From the NCBI GenBank assembly GCA_003240735.1, contig QFNE01000005.1:1-64000 (forward strand): a stretch of 64,000 nucleotides of DNA, written 5' to 3'. Source of the stretch: Paracoccus denitrificans. GTDB lineage: Bacteria; Pseudomonadota; Alphaproteobacteria; Rhodobacterales; Rhodobacteraceae. Positions 8,119 through 16,197 of this stretch are shown here, in pieces (position 1 is the stretch's first letter; each line of letters opens with the position of its first letter). Below the pieces are notes generated by a model. It was given only the letters and a program-made list of their open reading frames with translations. It made no database searches and had not been told where the DNA came from. Position numbers and translations under genes: made by a program.

Positions 8119-8514
8119 TTAGAACCTATTCCCTAGCTGATTGAAAACTTCTCCGATGTTAGAAACGTGCATTGGCATTCCCATTTTTATGGCTTCACGC
8201 CTTAATTGCTCCGCGGCTTCACTTTCTGTTGCTGCTTTGTGAAGGTTAGTCCCCCAACCCGGCGCAGACCCGGCAGGCTTCTTCAAAGGCAAACCTAACT
8301 CATTAAGAATTGTGTAGGCCGTCGAGTTACTATTATCAATTCTTCCCACGGATGTCGCATTATAAACCCTACCCAACTCGCCTACCCGTCGGGTCTCCCG
8401 GGTGAATGCTGAATCGAGGCCGCAACATTCTGGGCCTTCGACCTGGTCGGGATCGAAGCCCAAAAGGATGCGGCGGCGGCGGAACTGGACGGCCTGACCG
8501 GGGCCGTGGCTCAA
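8119..8514 (-). CDS. fragment resembling the C-terminal tip of a polymorphic toxin
   Basis: The open frame codes for 131 residues, but only about the last 95 (from RETRRVGELG, below roughly 8403) look genuine and AT-rich. The part from about 8404 to 8514 is simply antisense to the relaxase remnant. The tail (VGRIDNSNSTAYTILNELGL, then APGWGTNLHKAATESEAAEQ) has the composition of a small enzymatic toxin tip that lost its carrier N-terminus at the junction with the relaxase. It has no start signal of its own. The catalytic class was not recognised. A low-GC secreted gene follows 19 bases downstream, as expected for an immunity gene. Confidence 0.4.
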   Translation of the reverse strand: MSHGPGQAVQFRRRRILLGFDPDQVEGPECCGLDSAFTRETRRVGELGRVYNATSVGRIDNSNSTAYTILNELGLPLKKPAGSAPGWGTNLHKAATESEAAEQLRREAIKMGMPMHVSNIGEVFNQLGNRF

Positions 8515-9559
8515 AAAAAAACGAAGATCGCCAGCTTGCAGGCGAGATTGCAGACTTTGAGCGCCGCGTAGAGGCGGCAGAACAGGCAGCAGAAGCCCGG
8601 AGAGCCACGCAGAGGGCCGAGGATGCCCGGAAGCGGGAATTGGAGCGCCCGATCACGGAAAGCCGCCAGCGCGTCCTGCGGGGCCGCTCTGTGCGCAACA
8701 CGGCGAAAGACCCTGGCGCAATCTCCGCTCCAGCCGCGAAATACTCGATGCCTTCCATCCCGACAAGGTCCATTAGGCCACCAGAGCTTTCCTGAAGGCC
8801 GCAGGAGGGCTTTTAGGGGTGTGGGACGCTTACAGGGCCGGAAAGGCCCCTGCGGACTTCCACGGGCCTGAAAAGGACTATCTGGACGCCTCTGCCACCC
8901 TGACCGAGATGCACATGGTGATAGAGCCGGTCAAAAAGCTGGACGGCAGGGGGCTGCTGGACGAGCGCGACCGCCTCGCCAGCCTCGCAGCTTTCCCCGA
9001 TCAGGGCCTTGTCGCCCCGGTCATGGGGGCGGTGAAGAACCGGGCGGCGCAGATCGCGGCATATGCCGGCACCCCGGAAGGCCAGCGCAAGGTGACCGAC
9101 GAGGAATCCCGCCGGTATTGGGCCAAGGCGGATCGGGATACCCGAAAGCGCCGACAGGCCGAGGCAGCGCATCGGAAACTGGATCGCCAGCACCGGGTGC
9201 ACCAAGAGGCCCGGCAGCAGGAAGAGAACCGCCGGGACCACGAAGCGCGCCGCCTCTCCATCCTCGCCAATCAGGATCCCGAGGTGACAGAGATCCTCGA
9301 CCGGCACGGCATCAACGTTCGCCGCAATCCGGCCAGGACCGCGGCGGATGACCAATGGCACAGTCTCAAGGCCGTCGACCGCTGGACCACGCAGCGGGTG
9401 GTCAATCTGGTCGCTGCGGATGTCGCCGCATTGGATCGTTACCGCCCTGAGGCCAGACGCGCCGCAGAGGCTCCGAAAACCGCGCCCGCCCCCCAGCCTG
9501 AACCACCATCCCAACCGGCTCCACGGCGGAAATCTGGTCCGTCCGGTCCCGGATTCTGA
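8415..9559 (+). pseudogene. plasmid mobilisation relaxase remnant (MobA/MobQ type), frameshifted
   Basis: Three reading frames on the same strand line up as one broken protein. Frame one runs from 8415 (IEAATFWAFDLVGIEAQKD) through an A9 run near 8513 and ends about 8570. It then shifts to a coiled-coil stretch (GEIADFERRVEAAEQAAEAR). A further shift near 8705 leads into SSREILDAFHPDKVH, a TAG at about 8775, and a long C-terminal frame ending at 9559. That last part carries helical ERDRLASLAAFPDQGLVAPV and a Pro-rich tail typical of mobilisation-relaxase C-termini. The N-terminal catalytic Tyr/His domain is absent, cut off at the junction with the toxin-like fragment. It is non-functional and supports a plasmid origin for this region. 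Confidence 0.68.
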
Positions 9560-9608
9560 CGGTCATTCATCATCAAAAAGGGGCGAAGCCCTTCTTGTTC
9601 TAACAGTT

Positions 9609-9779
9609 CTATAAGTTCAGGCAACTGCGGCACCCGGTACCGGGGTCCAGCAGGATCACATCGGGATCGGCGGGGTCAGACTTGGCCAACCCCTCGATCT
9701 GCGCCGAGGCGGGGGTTTCGGGTTCGTCCAGTGCTGTCAGAAAGTCGCGCGGGGCGTAACGCTTGCCGGACTGTGTCAT
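9609..9779 (-). CDS. small hypothetical protein (56 residues)
   Basis: ATG at 9779 is preceded by GAGGG six bases upstream, a good ribosome-binding site, which is the main reason to accept this short frame. It opens MTQSGKRYAPRDFLTALDEP and ends VILLDPGTGCRSCLNL, a CxxC-bearing tail. No family was recognised. It marks the right-hand end of the plasmid-derived patch, converging on the relaxase remnant. The stretch 9780-9987 between it and entC holds no other gene and probably carries the promoters of both. No clear iron-regulatory motif was found there. Confidence 0.5.
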   Translation of the reverse strand: MTQSGKRYAPRDFLTALDEPETPASAQIEGLAKSDPADPDVILLDPGTGCRSCLNL

Positions 9780-9987
9780 ATCAGACCCTCGCCGAAATGC
9801 GGATGGGTAACGCTCTCACCTTTGACTGATTCGATCAATAGGACATATGGACAACCCCTTTGTTCGGTCCACCCGGGGTTGAGCAGGCTGCAGGATTGTG
9901 CGACCTAGACGGCGACAAAACGGCCAGCCGATCGCCAGCCTTCCCGCCGCCAGCCTGCGCGGGATCAATGACCAAGGATCGCGCGAG

Positions 9988-11127
9988 ATGCCGACAGAGC
10001 CCACCCCGACCACCGCACGCGGGGATCAACCTCATTTCCTTTTCGCCAACGGCGACGGAACCGTCGTCGGTCATGATGCGACCCGCGTGCCGGCAGGGCC
10101 CGCCCGGACATTGGCCGACCGCGTGGCGCAACTGACCCTGCAACCCGGACAGGTCATCGCGGGCGCCCTGCCCTTCGACCGGACGCAGGACGACTGCCTT
10201 TGGCTAGCCGCCGTGGCGGATGCCGCGTCCCCTGCCGCAGATGAGCCTTCCCCGGGGATGACCATCACGCCCGAACCATCGGCGCGTGATTACGCCGAGG
10301 CGGTTGCGCAGGCGTTGGTCCGGATGCGCGCCGACTCGGTGGCCAAGGTGGTTCTGGCGCGCACGCTGCGGCTGTCCGGCGACACGCCGATTTCCGTTCC
10401 AGCTCTGCGCGCGCAGCTGGCGCAGGACGCCAGTGCGACGGTGTTCGATGTGCGTCTGCCGGACCGGCACGGCCATCCGCGGCGGCTGGTCGGGGCGACG
10501 CCGGAGCTGCTGATCCAGAAGTCAGGCACGCAGATCGTTTCGCACCCGCTGGCCGGATCGGCGCAACGGCTGGCCGACAATGGGCGTGACACCGATGTCG
10601 CCAACGCGCTGGCGGGGTCCGAGAAGGACCGCCGAGAGCACGGGTATGTCGTCGAATACATCCTCGACACGCTTGCCCCCTATTGCCGTGACCTTGGTGC
10701 GCCGCGCGGGGCCGAAATCATCCACACCGACAGCATGTGGCATCTGGGCACGCATATCACCGGCCAGCTGCGCGACGACACCACGCCGTCGGTCGTGTTG
10801 GCGGGTCTGCTGCATCCGACCCCGGCCATCTGCGGCGTGCCGATGGCGGCGGCCGAACAGCTGATACGTACGTTGGAGCCGATCCCCCGCGACTTTTATG
10901 CCGGCAGCGTCGGGTGGTCGGACGCGCAGGGCGACGGGACGTGGTACGTGGCGATCCGCTGCGCCGAAATCAGCGGGGCGACCGCGCGGCTTTACGCAGG
11001 CGCCGGCGTCGTCGAAGGGTCCGACCCGTGGGGCGAGGCGGCTGAAACCGGCGCCAAGTTCGCCGCATTGCTGACGGCCTTCGGCCTGCCCGCCACCGCC
11101 GGTCTGGACGGCGTCTTACAGGAATAA
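9988..11127 (+). CDS. entC: isochorismate synthase (EntC/DhbC family)
   Basis: 379 residues from ATG at 9988, nine bases after AAGGA; the open frame reaches back to 9898 without a start signal. This is a chorismate-binding enzyme that converts chorismate to isochorismate. Family blocks are VAKVVLARTLRL, SHPLAGSAQRL, SEKDRREHGYVVE (which holds Mg-binding acidic residues), the HLGTHITGQL segment, HPTPAICGVP and FYAGSVGW. It is three bases from an isochorismatase gene, so the pair should make 2,3-dihydro-2,3-dihydroxybenzoate. The dehydrogenase (EntA), adenylating enzyme (EntE) and NRPS of a catecholate siderophore pathway are not nearby. Confidence 0.92.
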   Translation: MPTEPTPTTARGDQPHFLFANGDGTVVGHDATRVPAGPARTLADRVAQLTLQPGQVIAGALPFDRTQDDCLWLAAVADAASPAADEPSPGMTITPEPSARDYAEAVAQALVRMRADSVAKVVLARTLRLSGDTPISVPALRAQLAQDASATVFDVRLPDRHGHPRRLVGATPELLIQKSGTQIVSHPLAGSAQRLADNGRDTDVANALAGSEKDRREHGYVVEYILDTLAPYCRDLGAPRGAEIIHTDSMWHLGTHITGQLRDDTTPSVVLAGLLHPTPAICGVPMAAAEQLIRTLEPIPRDFYAGSVGWSDAQGDGTWYVAIRCAEISGATARLYAGAGVVEGSDPWGEAAETGAKFAALLTAFGLPATAGLDGVLQE

Positions 11128-11130
11128 CCC

Positions 11131-11769
11131 ATGGCCCTGCCCCGCATCCCTGCCTATCAACCCGATTTCGATCTGCCCGCTCCCCGCGCACCTTGGACGC
11201 TGGACCCGGGCCGGGCGGCGCTACTGGTGCACGACATGCAGCGGTATTTCGTGCGCCCCTTCGGCGATGCACACGCTCCGCTGCCCGGCGTCGTGGCCAA
11301 CATCGCCGCGTTGCTGGCCGCGGCGCGCGCGGCCGGGGTGCCCGTCTTTTACACCGCGCAGCGCGGCAACCAGTTTCGTCCCGACCGCGGATTGCAGGCC
11401 GATCTGTGGGGGCCGGGCATGCAGGCCACCCCTGACCACGAAGAGGTCATACCCGACCTTGCCCCGGCACCCGATGACATCGTGCTGGTAAAGCACCGCT
11501 ACAGCGCGTTCCAGCGGTCCAATCTGGAACGGCTGATGCGCGCGCGCGGGCGCGATCAGCTGATCGTCACCGGCATCTATGCCCATATCGGCTGCCTCGC
11601 GACCGCGGTCGAGGCGTTTCAGCTGGACATCCAGCCCTTCCCCGTGATCGACGCGCAGGCCGATTTCAGCGCCGAGGATCATCTGGACGCGATGCGCTGG
11701 TTGGGCCGCACATGCGCCGTTCCGATGCGCACGGATGCGGTGCTAACCAGCCTTCAGACGTCAGTCTGA
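11131..11769 (+). CDS. isochorismatase (EntB N-domain/PhzD-like)
   Basis: 212 residues, a single isochorismatase domain without the aryl-carrier domain of full EntB. Active-site features are Asp35 in LLVHDMQRYF, Lys121 in VKHRYSAF and GIYAHIGC (148-155). In the last, glycine occupies the place of the nucleophilic cysteine, as in vinyl-ether hydrolases of the EntB/PhzD type rather than amidases. It removes pyruvate from isochorismate (or from an aminated analogue). It follows entC by three bases. Its last 16 bases overlap the end of the convergent M81 peptidase gene. Because the carrier domain is missing, the product is probably released free or handed to an enzyme encoded elsewhere. Confidence 0.92.
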   Translation: MALPRIPAYQPDFDLPAPRAPWTLDPGRAALLVHDMQRYFVRPFGDAHAPLPGVVANIAALLAAARAAGVPVFYTAQRGNQFRPDRGLQADLWGPGMQATPDHEEVIPDLAPAPDDIVLVKHRYSAFQRSNLERLMRARGRDQLIVTGIYAHIGCLATAVEAFQLDIQPFPVIDAQADFSAEDHLDAMRWLGRTCAVPMRTDAVLTSLQTSV

Positions 11770-13118
11770 AACGGCCAGGTCGGGCGCGGACGGTGCAGGT
11801 TTTCCTGAGCCGTCAGATTCTGGCAAACCGCGCCATTTGTCAGCGCCATGACCTGCCGAACCGGAAGTTCACGCAAATCAGGGGATAAATACCCCGATTT
11901 GACCACAATCAGGTCAGTTTCCCCGGGATTCAGGCCCAGCGCCGAAAAATCAGACAAATTGTGAAAAGGCCGCCTCCGGGCCGTCAGGACCAGCGACATC
12001 GGCCCTTTGCGCAGGACAAGCTCGTCCCCGAAATCCTGCACCTCGTCGGGCTGCAGCGTGACCACGGGCCCGCCCCCGCCCAGTGCGTCGCCAACCGTGA
12101 TTTCTCGAGCGCCGCCGCGCAGCGCGGCAACTGCAGCTGGCGCGGCGATTCCTGCGATGACCGACCCGGGCGCGCCGGGTTCCGTGAACCCACGCCGGAT
12201 CAGCGCGGCCAGAACGTCGGCCCGGTCTCCGACGCCGCCGGCCGTTGGGTTGTCGCCGCTGTCGGCCAGAATGGCTGGAAAGGTGATCCGGTCCAGCAGA
12301 TCGTCCAGCTGGCCTGTTTCCATATCCGACACCAGTTCGTAGCGGACGCTCCAATACGCATTGGCGATGGCATCGGCCGCTGCCCTGCCCTCTGCGGCGT
12401 CCGTGCATGTCACGACTGCCGCGGCCGTCGCGCGCGGACTGTCGGCCCAGACGTAGCCCACCATCAGGTTCGCATCTAGAACGCCCGGTTGCGCGTCCAT
12501 GTGCGGCAGTTGGGCATAAAGGGACTGACACGGCTCGACGAACGTCGACGACATTTCCCCCGACACCAGCAGCGGGATGGCGCGACGCACCACCTGTGGG
12601 CGCGGACCGCCCTGCAGCGCGTCCAGCAGCATCTTGGCCGCGCGCTTTCGGGTCTGCGGCTGATCGATATGAGGCGCGGTGCGGAACGCCGCGAACGCAT
12701 CGACCGTGTCGGTGATCTGCCGGGTGATCTGGCCGTGCAAGTCCCAGGCCGAGGAAATGATCGTATCCGGCCCGACGATCTGGCGCAGTTCGGCGATGAA
12801 GTCGCCTTCGGGGTCGTCGACGCCGGGCACGAAATACGCGCCGTGCATGACCAGCAACACCCCGTCCAGCGGCAGTGCGGCGCGAATGCGGGCCATGAAC
12901 TCGGCCCGTTGCGCGGCGTAAAGGTCGGCCGCGACCGGCCCGCCCGGAACCGATCGGTCGTGAAAGATGGGAACGGCCGTCACACCCGCCCAGTCGTCGT
13001 CCACACCCGCCATGTCCAGAAGCGCGTCACCTTCCAGCCGGGTGAAGTCCGCCGCCTGCTGGTGCAGTGGTGAATAGGTCGAACATTCGGTGTGCAGACC
13101 GCCAATGGCCACGCGCAT
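11754..13118 (-). CDS. M81 family metallopeptidase (MlrC-like)
   Basis: 454 residues. The N-terminus MRVAIGGLHTECSTYSP and the blocks LLVMHGAYFVPGVDDPEGD, SAWDLHGQIT and ILADSGDNPTAGG are characteristic of the MlrC/M81 family, named for a microcystin-degrading Zn enzyme. The His and Asp residues in these blocks are the presumed metal ligands. Most relatives have nothing to do with microcystin and act on unknown amides or peptides. It begins 12 bases after nagA on the same strand, so it is probably the last gene of the amino-sugar operon. It may hydrolyse an amide bond in an amino-sugar conjugate (inference). It ends overlapping the isochorismatase gene tail to tail. Confidence 0.9.
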   Translation of the reverse strand: MRVAIGGLHTECSTYSPLHQQAADFTRLEGDALLDMAGVDDDWAGVTAVPIFHDRSVPGGPVAADLYAAQRAEFMARIRAALPLDGVLLVMHGAYFVPGVDDPEGDFIAELRQIVGPDTIISSAWDLHGQITRQITDTVDAFAAFRTAPHIDQPQTRKRAAKMLLDALQGGPRPQVVRRAIPLLVSGEMSSTFVEPCQSLYAQLPHMDAQPGVLDANLMVGYVWADSPRATAAAVVTCTDAAEGRAAADAIANAYWSVRYELVSDMETGQLDDLLDRITFPAILADSGDNPTAGGVGDRADVLAALIRRGFTEPGAPGSVIAGIAAPAAVAALRGGAREITVGDALGGGGPVVTLQPDEVQDFGDELVLRKGPMSLVLTARRRPFHNLSDFSALGLNPGETDLIVVKSGYLSPDLRELPVRQVMALTNGAVCQNLTAQENLHRPRPTWPFQTDV

Positions 13119-13130
13119 GGTTGTGCCCTT

Positions 13131-14231
13131 TCAGACCGGCAGGGGGATCAGGTGCAGGCCCGCGTCCAGCGCGATCAGGTCGCGCACTGGCGTGCCCGGC
13201 GCCACCCGAATGGGCGGCAGCGACATGGCGGCACGGGGAATGTCGGTCGCCATCGCAATCGCCTGCCCGACCCCAACGCCGGTCAGCGCGACCAGCGACC
13301 GGATCGACCCGACCATGTCGATATGCGCCCCCGCCAATGACCCTTCGGCATTGACCAGCGCGCCGTCTTTGACCCGAATCTCGCGGCCATACAGCGTGAA
13401 GTGGTCCGGCCCGCCCACGGTCGGCATCGCGTCCGATACGATGAAACAACGATCCGGGCGCGGACGCGCGGCCATGGTCAGGGCCAGCATGTCCGGGCTG
13501 ACATGGATGCCGTCGGTGATCAGCCCGCAATAGGCGTCCGACAGGATCGCGGCGGCGATCATGCCGGGCTCTCGCGACTGCATCTGCGGCATGGCGTTGT
13601 AAAGATGGGTGAACATGGTGACGCCGTTCGACATCGCCGCCCGCGCCTCTGCCTCCGTGGCCATGCTGTGCCCGGCCGACAGGACCACGCCCATCTGCGC
13701 CGCCTGACGCAGCAGTGCAGGGTCGGCCAGTTCGACCGCAAGCGTCAGCAGGACCGGCACATCCGCCTGACGCAATCGCGCCAGCACCCCCATCGTGCGG
13801 TCGTCCAAGGGGCGGATGAACCGCGCCTCATGCGTGCCGCGCTTCTGGACGGCCAGATGCGGGCCTTCCAGATGGATGCCGGCCACGCTGGGTTCGCCAT
13901 GTGTGGCGATGATCGCGTCTGCGGCGGCGTCCATCACGTCGGGCGCGTCGGTGATCAGCGTGGGCAGGATCGACACGGTCCCGAGCCGGTGGTGGGCTGC
14001 GACGATGGCGCGGATGCCGTTCGGCGTGGGGTCGGTGTTCAGCAACACCCCGCCCCCGCCATTCACCTGCAGGTCAGTGCAGCCCGGCATCAGGATCGGA
14101 ACCGTGGCGTCGGGCGTGTCATCGCCAAGCGCGCGCACGTCGACCACGCGGTCCCCGTCGATAACGACCGCCAGCCCGTCCTGCAACCGGCCATCGACCC
14201 AGACCTGATCCGCCGCGATCAGCGTTGTCAT
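13131..14231 (-). CDS. nagA: N-acetylglucosamine-6-phosphate deacetylase
   Basis: 366 residues of the amidohydrolase superfamily. Family motifs are PGCTDLQVNGGGG (49-61), HLEGPHL (120-126; the Glu is a metal ligand), SAGHSMA (185-191), THLYNAM (208-214) and SDAMPTVGGPD (266-276; catalytic Asp). It removes acetate from GlcNAc-6-phosphate in the cytoplasm, giving glucosamine-6-phosphate. It overlaps the upstream ROK kinase gene by four bases (ATGA), so the two steps, phosphorylation and deacetylation, are translationally coupled. The preceding SIS-domain enzyme would supply the deamination step. Confidence 0.95.
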   Translation of the reverse strand: MTTLIAADQVWVDGRLQDGLAVVIDGDRVVDVRALGDDTPDATVPILMPGCTDLQVNGGGGVLLNTDPTPNGIRAIVAAHHRLGTVSILPTLITDAPDVMDAAADAIIATHGEPSVAGIHLEGPHLAVQKRGTHEARFIRPLDDRTMGVLARLRQADVPVLLTLAVELADPALLRQAAQMGVVLSAGHSMATEAEARAAMSNGVTMFTHLYNAMPQMQSREPGMIAAAILSDAYCGLITDGIHVSPDMLALTMAARPRPDRCFIVSDAMPTVGGPDHFTLYGREIRVKDGALVNAEGSLAGAHIDMVGSIRSLVALTGVGVGQAIAMATDIPRAAMSLPPIRVAPGTPVRDLIALDAGLHLIPLPV

Positions 14232-15142
14232 AGCTTGCCTGCCTTGGCCATCAATGCCGCCCCCCGCGCCCCCGCGCTGTCGCCGAATGTCGCGCGGCTG
14301 ATGACCGGCAGCCGCGCGGTCCCCAGCTTCAGCCGGTCCAACGCCGCGGCAAGCCGATCCTCGACCCCCACGATGTTCGACAGCCCGCCGCCCAGAACGA
14401 TGACATCGGGGTCGAGCAGCAACTGCGCGTCATACAGCATCTCTCCGCACAGATCGGCCCAGATATCCATCACTCGCTGGTCCGCCGGATCACTTGAGGC
14501 GCCGATCCGCGCGGGATCGGTGTCCGTCAGGCCCGCCCATTCGGCCAGCCGCGACAGCCCGGTGCCCGAGGTATAGTTTTCATAACAGCCGATCCGTCCG
14601 CAGCCACAGGGCCACAGCGGCAGACCGTGCCGTGCCAGCGCCCGGGCCGATACGCCCAGATGCCCGATTTCGACTGCCAGCCCCGCATGTCGCGGCGGGA
14701 AATCCCCGTTGACGACCAGTCCCCCGCCGACGCCGGTCCCAAGGATCAGGCCAAAGACGTTGGCGAACCCGTCGCCCGCGCCGCCATGCGCCTCGGAATA
14801 GGCGAAGGCCATGCAGTCATTCACCAAAGGTAGCCGGCGACCCAGCACGCCCGCCAGCGCGTCGGCGGTGCTGCGCCCCGACATGGGCACGTTCGACGCG
14901 GTGGCCACCCCGGTTTCCGGGTCGATCAGCCCCGGCAACGACACGGCGACCGGCAGATCGGGTTGGCCCGCGCGTTCTTCCAGCCAGCGAACCTCACCCG
15001 AAAGCGCGGCGATGAACGCGTCGAAATTGGTGCGCGGGGTCGGCACGCGGCGGACGTCCAGCGTCTGCATGTCGTCGTCAAACAACCGCGCCTCGATCTT
15101 GGTGCCGCCCAAGTCGATGCCGCCGCTGATCACCGCTGCCAC
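14228..15142 (-). CDS. ROK family sugar kinase, probable N-acetylhexosamine kinase
   Basis: 304 residues. The N-terminal phosphate loop GIDLGGTKIEARLFD, the acidic ND catalytic region (PLVNDCMAFAYSE), GTGVGGGLVVNG and the Cys-rich zinc site PCGCGRIGCYE place it among ROK kinases with the GHxxxCxCGxxGCxE-type motif (GIEIGHL upstream supplies the His). It phosphorylates a sugar at O6. Its place between a SIS isomerase/deaminase and nagA points to N-acetylglucosamine or a related amino sugar as substrate. It overlaps the SIS gene by 13 bases and nagA by four. ROK kinases are often promiscuous, so the exact hexosamine is not certain. Confidence 0.92.
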   Translation of the reverse strand: MAAVISGGIDLGGTKIEARLFDDDMQTLDVRRVPTPRTNFDAFIAALSGEVRWLEERAGQPDLPVAVSLPGLIDPETGVATASNVPMSGRSTADALAGVLGRRLPLVNDCMAFAYSEAHGGAGDGFANVFGLILGTGVGGGLVVNGDFPPRHAGLAVEIGHLGVSARALARHGLPLWPCGCGRIGCYENYTSGTGLSRLAEWAGLTDTDPARIGASSDPADQRVMDIWADLCGEMLYDAQLLLDPDVIVLGGGLSNIVGVEDRLAAALDRLKLGTARLPVISRATFGDSAGARGAALMAKAGKL

Positions 15143-16197
15143 CCGTACAGCGTCACGCCCGACACGACCCGCGTCAGATTGCGCCCCGCAAAGGGATCGT
15201 CGACGGGCAGACCCAGCGCCTCTGACCAGCGATGGGCCAGAACCTGCGCGGGCAGGATGTACAGCGCCGGGTCCCCCGCCGTGCCGGTCAGGTCCAGCGT
15301 AATGTCGCAGTCGGCGCCGCCGATCGTCGTCACGCGGACGGACGGAAACTGGCGGCGGATTTCATCGGCCAGATCGCGGTCATACTGCGCGGCATGGCGG
15401 TCGGGATGGATCATCACGAACACCGCCGTATCGTCGTCGACCGCAGCCTTGGGTCCGTGGCGGAACCCCAGCGTGCTGTCCCACTGCGTCAGCGTGCGGC
15501 CCGCCGTCAGCTCCAACACCTTCAGCGCGGATTCGCGGGCGATGCCGGTCAGTGCACCTGACCCAAGGAAGATCGCGCGCGACGGGCGCGGGGCGTCCAG
15601 CGCCCACAGGCGCGGCAGGACGGCCGCGGCCGCATCCGCCAATTGCGGCAATGCAGTGGCAGCGTCGAAGCCCGCATCCAGACAGGCCAGCGCCGACAGA
15701 TACATCGTCGTAAAGCTCGACGTCATCGCAAAGCCTTGATCGTGCGTCGCGTCGGGCAGGACCAGACATTCGGTCTGACCCGGACCCGGCCCCACCCGTG
15801 CAGCCAGCGCGCTGTCGGCGTTGCAGGTGATCTGCAGGCGGTCGGCATCAGGACGGTGCGCATCCAGCAGATCGATCAGCCCCACGGTTTCCGAACTGTT
15901 GCCGCTGCGCCCGAACTGCACCGACAGGGCGTGACCGGGCCGGTCCATCAACCACGGGCAGGACACCAGATCAGTCGTCGCAAGCGGCAGGACCAGCGGG
16001 CCGCCGGTCACCTGCCGGGCCAACGTCTCGCCGACATAGGCGGAGGTTCCCGCCCCACTCAGCCAGATCTGCACTGGTTGGCGGTCCGCGATCCACGCGC
16101 GGATCTGTGCAGACTTGTCGGACAGAGGCGCGGCCCAGGCGCGCCAGATATCCGGCTGGGCATTGATCTCGGACGCGGTGTGCGTGGGGGTGGTCAT
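15130..16197 (-). CDS. SIS-domain sugar isomerase/deaminase (AgaS-like)
   Basis: 355 residues with two sugar-isomerase (SIS) domains: IWLSGAGTSAYVGE and the SVQFGRSGNSSETVGLID sugar-phosphate loop in the first, and FLGSGALTGIARESALKVLE with FRHGPKAAVDD in the second. These are also the features of the isomerase half of GlmS, and of AgaS-type aldose-ketose isomerase/deaminases. The glutaminase domain of GlmS is absent, so the enzyme should run in the catabolic direction, turning glucosamine-6-phosphate (or galactosamine-6-phosphate) into a ketose phosphate plus ammonia. It replaces NagB, which is not seen. It overlaps the regulator gene by four bases. Confidence 0.88.
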   Translation of the reverse strand: MTTPTHTASEINAQPDIWRAWAAPLSDKSAQIRAWIADRQPVQIWLSGAGTSAYVGETLARQVTGGPLVLPLATTDLVSCPWLMDRPGHALSVQFGRSGNSSETVGLIDLLDAHRPDADRLQITCNADSALAARVGPGPGQTECLVLPDATHDQGFAMTSSFTTMYLSALACLDAGFDAATALPQLADAAAAVLPRLWALDAPRPSRAIFLGSGALTGIARESALKVLELTAGRTLTQWDSTLGFRHGPKAAVDDDTAVFVMIHPDRHAAQYDRDLADEIRRQFPSVRVTTIGGADCDITLDLTGTAGDPALYILPAQVLAHRWSEALGLPVDDPFAGRNLTRVVSGVTLYGWQR

